This document shows, piece by piece, positions 25,604 to 34,148 of a stretch of DNA of 55,520 nucleotides. Where the stretch lies: contig CAZTDN010000020.1 of the NCBI GenBank assembly GCA_964611895.1, positions 1 through 55,520 on the forward strand, given 5' to 3'. The notes below the pieces were generated by a model that worked only from the letters and a program-made list of their open reading frames with translations, was not told the DNA's origin and searched no databases. Positions within the stretch are counted from its first letter, which is position 1, and every line of letters starts with the position of its first letter. The stretch comes from JAIEOG01 sp964611895. Its GTDB lineage: Bacteria; Bdellovibrionota; FAC87; UBA2466. A program made the position numbers and the translations under genes.

Positions 25604-26543
25604 ATTCTAGTCCAGGAGGGATTAGCCGCTCGGGGCCGGAAACGACCTTCAGGCTTATCGATTTTCCCTCGCTGTTTGTATGCTCTCGGACTAATTCTGC
25701 TAGGACCTCTATATCTTTGTCCTCAGTCTGAGTGCCGACTATATTCAACTCGGTTAAATCAACTAGGGGTTTTAAAGCGGATAGGTCTTTTACGGCATTT
25801 TTTTGCAGGTTTAAGATGCGCAGGCGCGTTGCCTTTGAAAGGGGCGCTAAATCAGTCCAAGTGCTTTCCTGGGCACTTAGAGTTTCGAGTTTTTCAAAAA
25901 CTAACGCGTTCCAATCCGCAATTTGAGTTCGATCGGCAAGCAGAAGAGTAAGGCGCGCAATGACAGGGGCGCCCAAGACGGTCAAAGCTTTCACCGCCGT
26001 ATCTGAGATGGCTAAACGACTCAGCGCTGGGCTTTGGCTGAGTGGAGTGAGGTCTTCAACCCCACTGAAGCGAAGATCCAGCTGGGTGAGCTTTTTGAGG
26101 CCAGCCAAGAGATTCAAGTCCACACGACTGAGGTTGCGCAGGCTGAGGGTCTGCAGCTCCGGCAATTCCGAGAGCGGGGTGAGGTCTATTCCTTCATTTC
26201 GGTTGAGTTCCAATCGGGTGAGATGGGGGAAAAATCGGATCAGCGAAATATCGGTTACGTTGTCCGACCAAGGCAAGGCGTGCTTCCCTCGTGGAGACCG
26301 GACAAACTGATCTCCACCAAAAGAAAGGGTTTTTGTTTTCAGGATTTCACTCTCCAGTTTTTCGCAGCTGGCTTGAGAAAGTTCTTTTGTGGTGTCCTCA
26401 CCCAGACGTTTTAACAGCGCCTTAAGAGTGACAATAGCCTCGGCTTTGATTCCCTTGTCGACGCAGTAGTTTTGGAATGGGGTGGGGTCAGCAAATGTGG
26501 TCGTGCAAAAAAGTACCAAGATCCAAGTGACACGCAGATTCAA
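25602..26543 (-). CDS. Exported leucine-rich-repeat protein
   Basis: 313 residues from a TTG at 26543, chosen because a perfect AGGAGG lies six bases upstream. A signal peptide ends in TTTFA. After a cysteine-bearing helical cap come about seven LRRs of 21-23 residues with the internalin-like pattern L-x-x-L-x-L-x-x-x-x-x-x-D-L-x-P-L (for example LTRLELNRNEGIDLTPLS and LQTLSLRNLSRVDLNLLA). Such solenoids bind other proteins, and no catalytic domain is attached. The mature product would sit in the periplasm or outside. The 118 bp between its start and the divergent vWA gene should hold both promoters. Confidence 0.86.
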   Translation of the reverse strand: MNLRVTWILVLFCTTTFADPTPFQNYCVDKGIKAEAIVTLKALLKRLGEDTTKELSQASCEKLESEILKTKTLSFGGDQFVRSPRGKHALPWSDNVTDISLIRFFPHLTRLELNRNEGIDLTPLSELPELQTLSLRNLSRVDLNLLAGLKKLTQLDLRFSGVEDLTPLSQSPALSRLAISDTAVKALTVLGAPVIARLTLLLADRTQIADWNALVFEKLETLSAQESTWTDLAPLSKATRLRILNLQKNAVKDLSALKPLVDLTELNIVGTQTEDKDIEVLAELVREHTNSEGKSISLKVVSGPERLIPPGLE

Positions 26544-26661
26544 AGCAGCCTCCTATTTTTATGACACAGAGCAGTGCTTTTAACAGGGAGTTTTGCTGAA
26601 TGGCAAGAACACCTGATTAGGTCTAAGTAAACATTCTGGTGTATAAAGAGGCGGAGATCGC

Positions 26662-27648
26662 ATGGGAGGGGAAATGTCCATTTTTCGACGGTTATCCGTG
26701 TATTTTTTACTCGCTCTAGTTCTGGCCCAATGCGGGCGCAAACACGATTTTCTCTACCGAATGGTAGAGGGTAAACCGGATGCGGTTATTCAAAGCGCCA
26801 AGATAAAGGAAATGCACGGTATAAGTCGGATCGATGTGTTGTGGGTTATCGACAATAGCGGCAGCATGATGACCCACCAAAAAAATGTTATCGACAACAC
26901 CAAGTACTTCATGAACGCATTTACTTCCAAAAAGGCGCTTGATTGGAAAATGGGTCTGTTGTCGACCCATCAGGGGGACGCCCCTTACATCGGGTTCAAG
27001 CCCAAGGATATCCTAGATCACACTACCAAGGATCCCGTGGGCAAGTTTCAGGATGCGGTCAAAGGCCTGGGGTGGAATCAGGGGTGCCCAGAGCTGGTTT
27101 TTGAGCCCGTGATGGATGCCTTTACGAAATACCCAGGGTTCAGTCGTAAGAACTCAGTCCTCGCCATTATGGCCTTAACGGACACCATGGAAGAGGGGCC
27201 GACTTTAAAGGGACAGTTTGAAAAAGCCTTGAAGGCCGAAAAAGGCAATATGAAGCTCGTCAAATTTTATGGCACGTTCGCAGGGGAAAGTTTTGGGTGT
27301 CGGGGCGAATTGCCTTGGAAGTATCCCGGCAGCCCGTTTGAGTATTTTGTGAAACTCACCAAAAGCAAATCCTTCTCGCTTTGTGCTCCAGACTTTGGAA
27401 AAAATCTCGCTTTAGTCGCCGAGGACATGGTGAGTTCGGTGGTGCATTCTAAAGTGACGCTGAAGGATCGCCCTCAAGTGGAGTCGCTTCAGGTATTTTA
27501 CAAGGGCGATACATTGCCTGGCGGATCGCCCGATTCGGGGAGCAAGTGGTACTACGACTTCGATCTCAATGCGGTGTCGTTTTATGATCTGGATTTTGCC
27601 GAAGATGAAAACAGCTCGGTAGAAGTGTATTACGAAAAAGCTAAGTAG
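26662..27648 (+). CDS. von Willebrand factor A-type lipoprotein
   Basis: 328 residues. The leader ends in LALVLAQC, a lipobox placing Cys24 as the lipidated residue. A vWA-like domain starts at DVLWVIDNSGSMM, the D-x-S-x-S metal site (Asp64, Ser66, Ser68), and continues with WKMGLLSTHQGDAP and IMALTDTMEEGP. vWA domains of this kind bind protein ligands through a divalent ion. A beta-rich C-terminal part follows. The start could also be the ATG at 26674 (SIFRRLSVYF), which has GGAGG close upstream; either gives the same lipoprotein. It ends 6 bp before the next, convergent gene. Confidence 0.85.
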   Translation: MGGEMSIFRRLSVYFLLALVLAQCGRKHDFLYRMVEGKPDAVIQSAKIKEMHGISRIDVLWVIDNSGSMMTHQKNVIDNTKYFMNAFTSKKALDWKMGLLSTHQGDAPYIGFKPKDILDHTTKDPVGKFQDAVKGLGWNQGCPELVFEPVMDAFTKYPGFSRKNSVLAIMALTDTMEEGPTLKGQFEKALKAEKGNMKLVKFYGTFAGESFGCRGELPWKYPGSPFEYFVKLTKSKSFSLCAPDFGKNLALVAEDMVSSVVHSKVTLKDRPQVESLQVFYKGDTLPGGSPDSGSKWYYDFDLNAVSFYDLDFAEDENSSVEVYYEKAK

Positions 27649-27654
27649 CGCGCA

Positions 27655-28596
27655 TTAGCGCGGGGTAAGAGTAGCCGAAAAAACATAAGTCAGGTTTCGG
27701 TCGCTGAGATTAGCATTGATCTCGACTCTGAGTTCTCTAGAGTTCGGGGGCTTTGTTCCAAAAACCTTTACACTTGGCTGGGAACCAGCTCTCGCTGTGT
27801 TGTCTTCACCCGAGTCATCGAGATCCACTATGCGCGGTGGGCTGAAGACCGAATCAATAAACCCTTCAAGGAAATTTGAGTGTTGTAACAAGTCCGGTAC
27901 CTGAGGGCATTCACTGTAAATCGGGAACGATTTTGAGGCCCCGCTATTCCCATACGCACTTTCGCGTTTTCTGAATTGGCGAGCAGACTCAATGCCAATC
28001 TGCGTTCTGTGGATCGTGAGCAGCTTCCAGCGAGGATAAGCAGCAGCAAGAAAGCGCTTTAAATAAGTGTCCGCGAAACTAGGATCCCCTGGGGGCAAAG
28101 TGAAATTCAATAGGGACATGGAAGAAGCGTCGGCAGCGGAAAGAACAGCACTGTTCACTAAATGGATTTCACCCGCATGAACTGTGCGAGAAAGCACTTG
28201 GGCAGGGTTGTATTTTGGATAGACGAGAATTTTCATGAACTCTTTGCGTTCGGGGTCCGTGTTCAGTCTCACTTGGAGCGTCGCAAACTCGCCGTGGCTT
28301 TCCATGGACTCCAGATCCGAAGTCACAGCGACAGAGTGATGAGAGGTGGTCGTTTTTAAGGTGTGCGGGTCAATATAGTCCAGCGCTAAATGCACGTAGG
28401 CATGAGGAGGCGCTTCGGCAAAGCGAGTGACAAACACAGCGCAATTCATTTCAGTGGGCCTGGGGGTGGACGGCGGTGTTGCGAACGTAGGGGCACAAAG
28501 CAGAAGCGTTACCGCTGCAAAAAAAGGCAAAGCACGGCCGCAAGCGCTCAGTGCGCCCGCGCTAAGTCCCGGTTTTGAAACGGATCGGTGACCCAT
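27655..28596 (-). CDS. Exported protein of unknown function
   Basis: 313 residues. The ATG at 28596 has AAGGGA nine bases upstream. A long n-region and hydrophobic core ending in TFA predict a signal peptide. Soon after comes PTEMNCAVFVTRF, resembling the PMNC and FNC starts of the exported proteins at 1479 and 29580. The rest is beta-rich, with alternating polar and hydrophobic residues, especially in the last 60 residues (RELRVEINANLSDRNLTYVF). No known family is recognised. It is the downstream member of a pair of leftward genes, 103 bp after the gene at 28700. Confidence 0.7.
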   Translation of the reverse strand: MGHRSVSKPGLSAGALSACGRALPFFAAVTLLLCAPTFATPPSTPRPTEMNCAVFVTRFAEAPPHAYVHLALDYIDPHTLKTTTSHHSVAVTSDLESMESHGEFATLQVRLNTDPERKEFMKILVYPKYNPAQVLSRTVHAGEIHLVNSAVLSAADASSMSLLNFTLPPGDPSFADTYLKRFLAAAYPRWKLLTIHRTQIGIESARQFRKRESAYGNSGASKSFPIYSECPQVPDLLQHSNFLEGFIDSVFSPPRIVDLDDSGEDNTARAGSQPSVKVFGTKPPNSRELRVEINANLSDRNLTYVFSATLTPR

Positions 28597-28699
28597 GTAA
28601 ACTATCCCTTGATTATGGAATCGGTCCGGGAAACTACCACAACTCGGGATAAAAACAACCCACCAGAGTGTAAGGCATTGATTTTATGGAATAAAACAC

Positions 28700-29470
28700 C
28701 TATTCCCAGGGGGATTCGACCGCGCCCTCGGCCTCACCGGTTCTCGGGAAGTAATGAGAAAAACGGAGCAGGGCAACCCGGCACTCGCTCACTTTGAAGA
28801 GCGTTTCCGAGTGGTTTTTCTGAAGTTCTTTCTGGTGTCCGCCCCATAGAAACGCGCTGGCAAAACGGCCACTTTCAATTTCGAGCAATGCACCTAAGGT
28901 CCAGAGTTCTAGGTACTGTTCGAACAGCAACCGCATCTCCCAGTCGCTGGGAGGAATGGTCGAGGAAACATATTGGTCAGTAAGAGCCTCCAAATGGAGA
29001 GACCGATCTTCCATTTCGACAATAAGAATTTTTTCTAGCGCAAGAAAATCTCCCTCTTTCCAAGGATAGGGGGAACCGCCCGGTTGCATGTCTAAATGCC
29101 AGCGCCTTCTTTGGTTTTCGGCAAGGTGTTCGATCCTCGAGAGCATGGAAGTCGAAGGACGAGGAAGGTACTTCCACTTTCCCCGGCCGAAAAGCCAGGA
29201 GCGCGCGCGGGCTTGGAGTTTGAGCTCTTGATGGACGAGGAAGTGAAGTTGCAGACCGATAAATGGGGTGTGGGGAATTCGCTCCTTAAGCGCAAAGATC
29301 CAGTCGTTAAAGTACGTCTGAGCGTCCGCGAGGACGGATTGTGTGTAGTCCTCAAGAGTCCTGATCGGGACGGAGGGCGCTTCAACGGCGTGGGATCCCG
29401 AAGATGAAAATGCCAAAAAAAATAAGTGCGCCCAAACCCAGTATTTTTTCAACCCAGCCCCATTTCCCAT
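28700..29470 (-). CDS. Exported helical protein of unknown function
   Basis: 256 residues from the ATG at 29470; a TTG at 29452 (then KKYWVWAHLFFLAF) with GGGGCTGGG before it is an equally good start. The signal peptide ends at GSHA. The mature part is mainly helical, with several Trp and Arg pairs (LENQRRRWHLDMQ-like segment) and no cysteine motif until near the C-terminus. I recognise no family. It is divergent from the exported protein at 29580, with ~110 bp between. Confidence 0.66.
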   Translation of the reverse strand: MGNGAGLKKYWVWAHLFFLAFSSSGSHAVEAPSVPIRTLEDYTQSVLADAQTYFNDWIFALKERIPHTPFIGLQLHFLVHQELKLQARARSWLFGRGKWKYLPRPSTSMLSRIEHLAENQRRRWHLDMQPGGSPYPWKEGDFLALEKILIVEMEDRSLHLEALTDQYVSSTIPPSDWEMRLLFEQYLELWTLGALLEIESGRFASAFLWGGHQKELQKNHSETLFKVSECRVALLRFSHYFPRTGEAEGAVESPWE

Positions 29471-29579
29471 TCCCGGCTCTAAAAGACATATCGCTCGGTC
29501 CGAATGCGGTCAATATTCCTATTCCGATTGACACGGTCCCCTTGGGCGCTGCATCTTCGCAAGACTCCTATTTCGTTCG

Positions 29580-30863
29580 GTGGGGCAAAAAGTCTTGCGA
29601 ATACAATCTGCATTTGTCCTCTGTCTGTTCAGTGCGGGCCAAGTATTTGCCTGGAACCCTTATACCGAGTTCACCCAAGCATCGACCGGCAAGAGCAGCG
29701 CTCCCACGTTTAATTGTGTGCAATCTGTCGCCAGCGCGGCCAACGGCGTTGATATTTTTGAGGGGATGTTTGATGAACCTTCGCATACCCAGTCGGTGTT
29801 TTTTGGTGAGTCGGTCGAGGGTAATCATGGAGGTTCACTCACCCGTCTTTACCGAAATGCCAATCAGCCCTGGGCTTCGATGGCGAAACTCACCGCTAAA
29901 GTAACCCAGGGGGATCCGCGTTTTTTTCCGGCAGCAGTGGGGCATTCCGTAGCACGGTTTTTTGGCTTTTTGGTGATTCCTTCCGGGCTTGAAATGTGGA
30001 CCCCCGACGCGGCCGAGATGAACGGAGCGCTGGATAAAATTCAACGCCACATGGAAGCTCAAGGGCTGAAAGGGTTTTCACAGCGATTCTATGAGCAAAC
30101 AGACATTGGCTCCATTGGAGAGTACGTGGGGTTGTATGCGCAAAAACATTTAATTCCGATCTACCACGCACAGAACATCAACCGAATTCACGATATTAGC
30201 TATCACTATGCAACTTTTTTGCTGGAAGATACCTCCGAGCACTCGCGGTATATTGCCCAACAGGTCGTGGACTTTGGACTGGCAACGACCCGAAAACTCC
30301 AGCAAATGGCAAACTCGGTGGAACCGCCGCTTTCAGAGAGCGACAAATCCGCTCTGCGTTGGAATGCTTCACTCCTACAGCTTCCCTTTGCGATTCACCT
30401 AGACACGGGCAGTTCGTATCTAGCCGCGGGGCTCGTCGCGCGCGTCGAGTACCCAGCGGAATCTAACGCGCGCTCTGGCTCCCCATTTCGAACCGCCGTT
30501 GCCGCCACTTATTTGATGGACGTTTCTTATTCTGCATCGGAAGGAAAATACCCCGAAGGGTCGGCCGCCTCGGCACTAGAGCGCTCCATGTTACTCGGCA
30601 AACGAGCCAGCAAGAAGACGGCGCCAAAACAGACGGTTGCTTGGGAAGGTGCCATAACGCGCGTGTTGCAGTCAGAGGAGGCGAAGGCAGAGTTTCGAAA
30701 GTTTCTTACCTCTTATTTTGTGCAGAAACAGTTCGAGGATCCACGGTTTATTCAAGCCCCACCCCTGCGGCCGGACGAGGGCTGTCAAAAAGTAGCAGAG
30801 CGAATGGAGCAATTGCGCCGGGCGGTGAGCGAGTTGCACGGTCAGGCTACCAAATTAAACTGA
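29580..30863 (+). CDS. Exported protein of unknown function
   Basis: 427 residues if started at the GTG at 29580; the TTG at 29595 (then RIQSAFVLCLFSAGQVFA) has GTGGGG upstream and fits a signal peptide better. After cleavage the chain carries APTFNCVQSVASAA, similar in shape to the exported protein at 1479. The protein is otherwise helical and soluble. HAQNINRIHDISYHYATF and the stretch GSSYLAAGLVARVEYP are landmarks. Function is unknown. The last 17 bp overlap the convergent trypsin-like gene. Confidence 0.7.
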   Translation: MGQKVLRIQSAFVLCLFSAGQVFAWNPYTEFTQASTGKSSAPTFNCVQSVASAANGVDIFEGMFDEPSHTQSVFFGESVEGNHGGSLTRLYRNANQPWASMAKLTAKVTQGDPRFFPAAVGHSVARFFGFLVIPSGLEMWTPDAAEMNGALDKIQRHMEAQGLKGFSQRFYEQTDIGSIGEYVGLYAQKHLIPIYHAQNINRIHDISYHYATFLLEDTSEHSRYIAQQVVDFGLATTRKLQQMANSVEPPLSESDKSALRWNASLLQLPFAIHLDTGSSYLAAGLVARVEYPAESNARSGSPFRTAVAATYLMDVSYSASEGKYPEGSAASALERSMLLGKRASKKTAPKQTVAWEGAITRVLQSEEAKAEFRKFLTSYFVQKQFEDPRFIQAPPLRPDEGCQKVAERMEQLRRAVSELHGQATKLN

Positions 30864-31749
30864 GGAACCAGTAAATCAGCGGTTTTAAGAATGACAAAAA
30901 ACGGAAGCTCGCCGTTTCTTCACCACAAGCCTCTGGATCGGAAGAAGTCCAACAGCCATCGAACAGGTGTAGATCATACTCTGAATCCACATCCCGCAGA
31001 AAACTCATATTCTCGGTTCGATTGAGATCGATGTATTGCGACTTGATCCGGTTGCCAGTCCATCCTCCGGCGTGTGTAACGCCTGTGATTCTCCAAGCAT
31101 TGTCTTGAACCTGGAGCATGGGGCCCCCCGAGTCGCCAGAACACGATCCGGCCTGGTTGTCGGAACCCAAGATGCTGCGGCTCGCATGATTCGTTCGCAT
31201 TTGCGCCGTAGGGGTAGACAATAGCTCGATGTAATCGCCAATGCTGTAGATCAAGTTTGTGCCGGTACGCTTTTTTCCCGCACCGCGTTTGGTATCGATG
31301 TCGTTACAGCCATATCCAATAATCCGGATTTCACTTCGTTCCTCGGGCTGCGTTCCTAACGCGAGAACATAACCCTGGCTCGGGTCGGCAACGTCTGAGC
31401 TGAAAAGTAGGACTGAAATGTCATTCGGATCATTCAGAGTGCCTGGGCCCAAAGCCTCTTTATTGGAGGTCACATAGGATCCAAACGAAGAGTAGATGCG
31501 GTAGGAGCCCGCAAGCAATGTGCAATGTGCCGCTGTAAGCAGTGTTCGGGGGGAGATAAAAGTCCCTGTGCAAATTCCCCGACTATCGGGCATGGCGATC
31601 ATAACGACCGCAGGGAAAAGCCGCGTTTCTTTGACTTCTTCAGAGCTCGCGGCGTTGAGCATTTCGACACCATCGTCTGGTCCACCGCATCCAAATAACC
31701 ACAACGCCACCAACAGCACTGTTCGGGATTTTAAGGAACGCATTTTCAA
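30847..31749 (-). CDS. Trypsin-like (S1) serine protease, predicted lipoprotein
   Basis: 300 residues. VLLVALWLFGC is a signal peptide with lipobox, placing the lipidated Cys at residue 21. The S1 fold is complete: TAAHC with His75, NDISVLLF with Asp110, and GSCSGDSGGPM with Ser207; extra Cys pairs suggest disulfides. It should cleave proteins at the cell surface or periplasm; substrate specificity is not clear. Oddly, the last ~18 residues (FRFLSFLKPLIYWFLSLIW) are strongly hydrophobic and would form a second anchor. Start: TTG at 31749 with AGGGG spaced seven bases, or the ATG at 31743. It overlaps the upstream convergent gene by 17 bp. Confidence 0.9.
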   Translation of the reverse strand: MKMRSLKSRTVLLVALWLFGCGGPDDGVEMLNAASSEEVKETRLFPAVVMIAMPDSRGICTGTFISPRTLLTAAHCTLLAGSYRIYSSFGSYVTSNKEALGPGTLNDPNDISVLLFSSDVADPSQGYVLALGTQPEERSEIRIIGYGCNDIDTKRGAGKKRTGTNLIYSIGDYIELLSTPTAQMRTNHASRSILGSDNQAGSCSGDSGGPMLQVQDNAWRITGVTHAGGWTGNRIKSQYIDLNRTENMSFLRDVDSEYDLHLFDGCWTSSDPEACGEETASFRFLSFLKPLIYWFLSLIW

Positions 31750-31844
31750 GCGAATACCCCTACTTGTTCGAGCTTTTAAGTTCTCACAAAAAGTAGTTTC
31801 AATTCCCAGGACAAATGTGATGGAATTTTCATAATCGAGTTGGG

Positions 31845-33194
31845 ATGTTATTTAATTCACTCAGTTTTCCTGCGTTCTTTTTAGTTTACTTTTCAGTTTT
31901 CTTTGCGCTCCCTTCGGCGCTGCGCAAGCCTTGGCTGCTCGTCGGAAGTGGGTGGTTTTATGCAGTGGCCGCGCCCCAGTATCTTTGGCTCTTGGGCGTT
32001 TTGGTGCTGAGTGATTTTTTGCTGGCAAGGTATATCGCATCTCAACCCCATGGTCGTAGTCGGGAATGGGCGTTCGGTGTTGCGGTCGGGCTCAACTTAG
32101 CCGCGTTGGTGCTGTTTAAGTTTTTGCATGAAGAAGAGGGGCTTTTCCTCCCCCCAGGGATCTCATTTCATACATTTCAATCCATCGCTTACCTGGTGGA
32201 AGTGCATCAGGGCCGATATGCGCCGGAGACAAGTATAGGGCGATACACTTCGTACATATTCTTTTGGCCCCAGCTAGTGGCGGGCCCCATAGAAAGGCCT
32301 CAGGGGTTGCTGAAGCAGTTAAAGTCCTGGCCAAAACAGCTTCGACCTTTTCAGGTGCACATCCCAGATATGGTTGCGGGGTTTCGTTTAATACTTTTTG
32401 GTGCGTTTAAGAAGATGGTGATTGGCGACCATTTAGTGGAAATTCCCAATGTTTTATTCAACAACCTTTATACAGCTCAGGGATTACCGATTTGGATTGG
32501 CGCTTTCGCGTACATCGTCCATCTGTATTGTGATTTTTCGGGATACACCGATATCGCTCGCGGCTGTGCGCGGTGGATGGGCATAGAGCTGACTGAGAAC
32601 TTCCGACGTCCTTTCTTGGCAAGGTCTCCTCCAGAGTTTTGGAGTCGTTGGCATATTTCACTCACGACTTGGTTTCGGGATTACCTTTATCTGCCACTCA
32701 AGCCCCATTGCCGCACTGCTTTTAGTAAGAGAGCGCTCCTGGTGTTTGTTTGGATACTGATTGGATTTTGGCATGGAATGCGCCCACCGATGTTGGTGTG
32801 GGGCGTCTATACCGCTCTCACGGTGATGTCCGCCCATGTCTATGACTGGAAACGTCTCGGGGTATTTGGCTGTCTGTTCAATCTTATTCTTTTCGCGTTG
32901 GGAGCGGGATTCTTTCGAGCTCAGGATCTGAATCAGTCGCGGCATTTCTTCACGCACCTTTTCGGGACCTATTCGGATACGCTGGGATTTTTTGGTGGGG
33001 GGGCCTGGTTCTTGCCGGCGTGTGGCTTAGGAGTGGTGTTTTTGATCTTCACGGACTTGTTGCAAGAGTATCGTCCCGGTTTTTTTGATCGGTTGCCCTG
33101 GGTGTTGCGTATGATTGTGTACAATGTGGCGCTCGTGCTGATTTTGTTATTGGGGGTTTTCAATGAAAAACAGTTTGCCTACTACCAATTTTAG
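31845..33194 (+). CDS. MBOAT-family O-acyltransferase (AlgI-like)
   Basis: 449 residues with about eleven membrane segments. The N-terminus MLFNSLSFPAFFLVYF, the ISFHTFQSIAYLVEVHQG region, RWHISLTTWFRDYLYLPL and GFWHGM (catalytic His ~310) are diagnostic of the AlgI/DltB/PatA branch of MBOAT enzymes. These carry acetyl or other acyl groups across the inner membrane to a partner that acylates an exopolysaccharide, peptidoglycan or teichoic acid. The partner should be the next gene (3-bp gap). Since there is a large glycan island at 8-15 kb, acetylation of a surface polysaccharide is the likely role. Confidence 0.94.
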   Translation: MLFNSLSFPAFFLVYFSVFFALPSALRKPWLLVGSGWFYAVAAPQYLWLLGVLVLSDFLLARYIASQPHGRSREWAFGVAVGLNLAALVLFKFLHEEEGLFLPPGISFHTFQSIAYLVEVHQGRYAPETSIGRYTSYIFFWPQLVAGPIERPQGLLKQLKSWPKQLRPFQVHIPDMVAGFRLILFGAFKKMVIGDHLVEIPNVLFNNLYTAQGLPIWIGAFAYIVHLYCDFSGYTDIARGCARWMGIELTENFRRPFLARSPPEFWSRWHISLTTWFRDYLYLPLKPHCRTAFSKRALLVFVWILIGFWHGMRPPMLVWGVYTALTVMSAHVYDWKRLGVFGCLFNLILFALGAGFFRAQDLNQSRHFFTHLFGTYSDTLGFFGGGAWFLPACGLGVVFLIFTDLLQEYRPGFFDRLPWVLRMIVYNVALVLILLLGVFNEKQFAYYQF

Positions 33195-33197
33195 ACA

Positions 33198-34148
33198 ATG
33201 AAGCGCGTACTCTGGCTGTTTCCATTTTTCGTTTTTGTTGTCTTTGTTGAATTGCGCTTGGGCGGTATGCCCAACCTGTTTTCACTACGCAGAGATTTGC
33301 TGGAACGCCAGGCTTCTTCGATTGAGACATTGGTGTTGGGCGCCTGCGATGCCCAAAGTGCTCTCAAGCCTTCCGTATGGGGAACTGAAGGTTTCACACT
33401 CGCCTCTTCTAATCAAACTCCCTTTATTAGCGCTCAGCTCTTGGAACGTTGGTTACCCAAGCTTCCCAACGTGCGAACTGTAGTTTTTTCGTCGACGTAC
33501 TTCATGTGGGAGTCGCGATTGAGGAATGAGCCGGAGGCTTGGCGGAATTTTTACTACCAAAGGTTTTTAGGCATATCTGGGGATGCCCGGCCCTTTGATT
33601 GGATGGATCTCAATCGATGGAGTCTTTTTTTTCTGTATTGGCCCGAAAGTCGGAGCCTTATTTTTGAGACCAAAGTTAAGCAAAGCTATGGTCTTTTCGA
33701 CGGCGAGCGACTTCCTTTTGTGGAGAGTCTACCCTCCGATGGGTGGAGGGGTTTTCGGGCGGAAATGCCCCAGTCGACAGACTATAGCCGGGGAGACTTG
33801 TTCGTTCGAGAGCTGAGTCTACATATAAAACCAGAAAACATCCCGCGTAATCAGGCGGCGATGGAACGAGTAGTGCGGCGGGCGGGTGAACGGGGCATAC
33901 GTTTTGTCTTCTTGAAGACGCCTTTGCTCCCTCGAGCCTACGAAGCGCTGGATTCTGCAAAGGTGCAACGAGAACGCAAGTTGGTTTCAGATTTTCAAAG
34001 CAATCTGGGGGTAGAGTATTTTGATTACTCGGCAGACTCTCGCTTTTCGGAGGCGGATTTTCTAGATTTAGGCCATTTGAATGAAGCGGGCGCGGAGAAG
34101 TTTAGCGCGATAGTGGCAAAAGAAGTTTTGGGTTCCCGCTCGCCTTGA
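33198..34148 (+). CDS. SGNH-hydrolase-like membrane-anchored partner of the MBOAT enzyme
   Basis: 316 residues with one N-terminal membrane anchor (WLFPFFVFVVFVEL). The context, an MBOAT gene immediately before, and the C-terminal FLDLGHLNEAGAEKF (a D-x-x-H pair followed by L-N-x-x-G) fit AlgJ/AlgX/DltD-type SGNH transferases. At the place where the nucleophilic Ser is expected, ETLVLGACDAQSAL shows Cys50-Asp instead of the usual Gly-x-Ser. So it either uses Cys, uses another residue, or is a non-catalytic partner. It shares one base with the following methyltransferase gene (TGATG). Confidence 0.72.
   Translation: MKRVLWLFPFFVFVVFVELRLGGMPNLFSLRRDLLERQASSIETLVLGACDAQSALKPSVWGTEGFTLASSNQTPFISAQLLERWLPKLPNVRTVVFSSTYFMWESRLRNEPEAWRNFYYQRFLGISGDARPFDWMDLNRWSLFFLYWPESRSLIFETKVKQSYGLFDGERLPFVESLPSDGWRGFRAEMPQSTDYSRGDLFVRELSLHIKPENIPRNQAAMERVVRRAGERGIRFVFLKTPLLPRAYEALDSAKVQRERKLVSDFQSNLGVEYFDYSADSRFSEADFLDLGHLNEAGAEKFSAIVAKEVLGSRSP

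Noticed and set aside
28086..28131. MSLLNF in the exported protein and at the start of the Tgt fusion
   Set aside because: A six-residue match with no further similarity on either side; judged coincidence.
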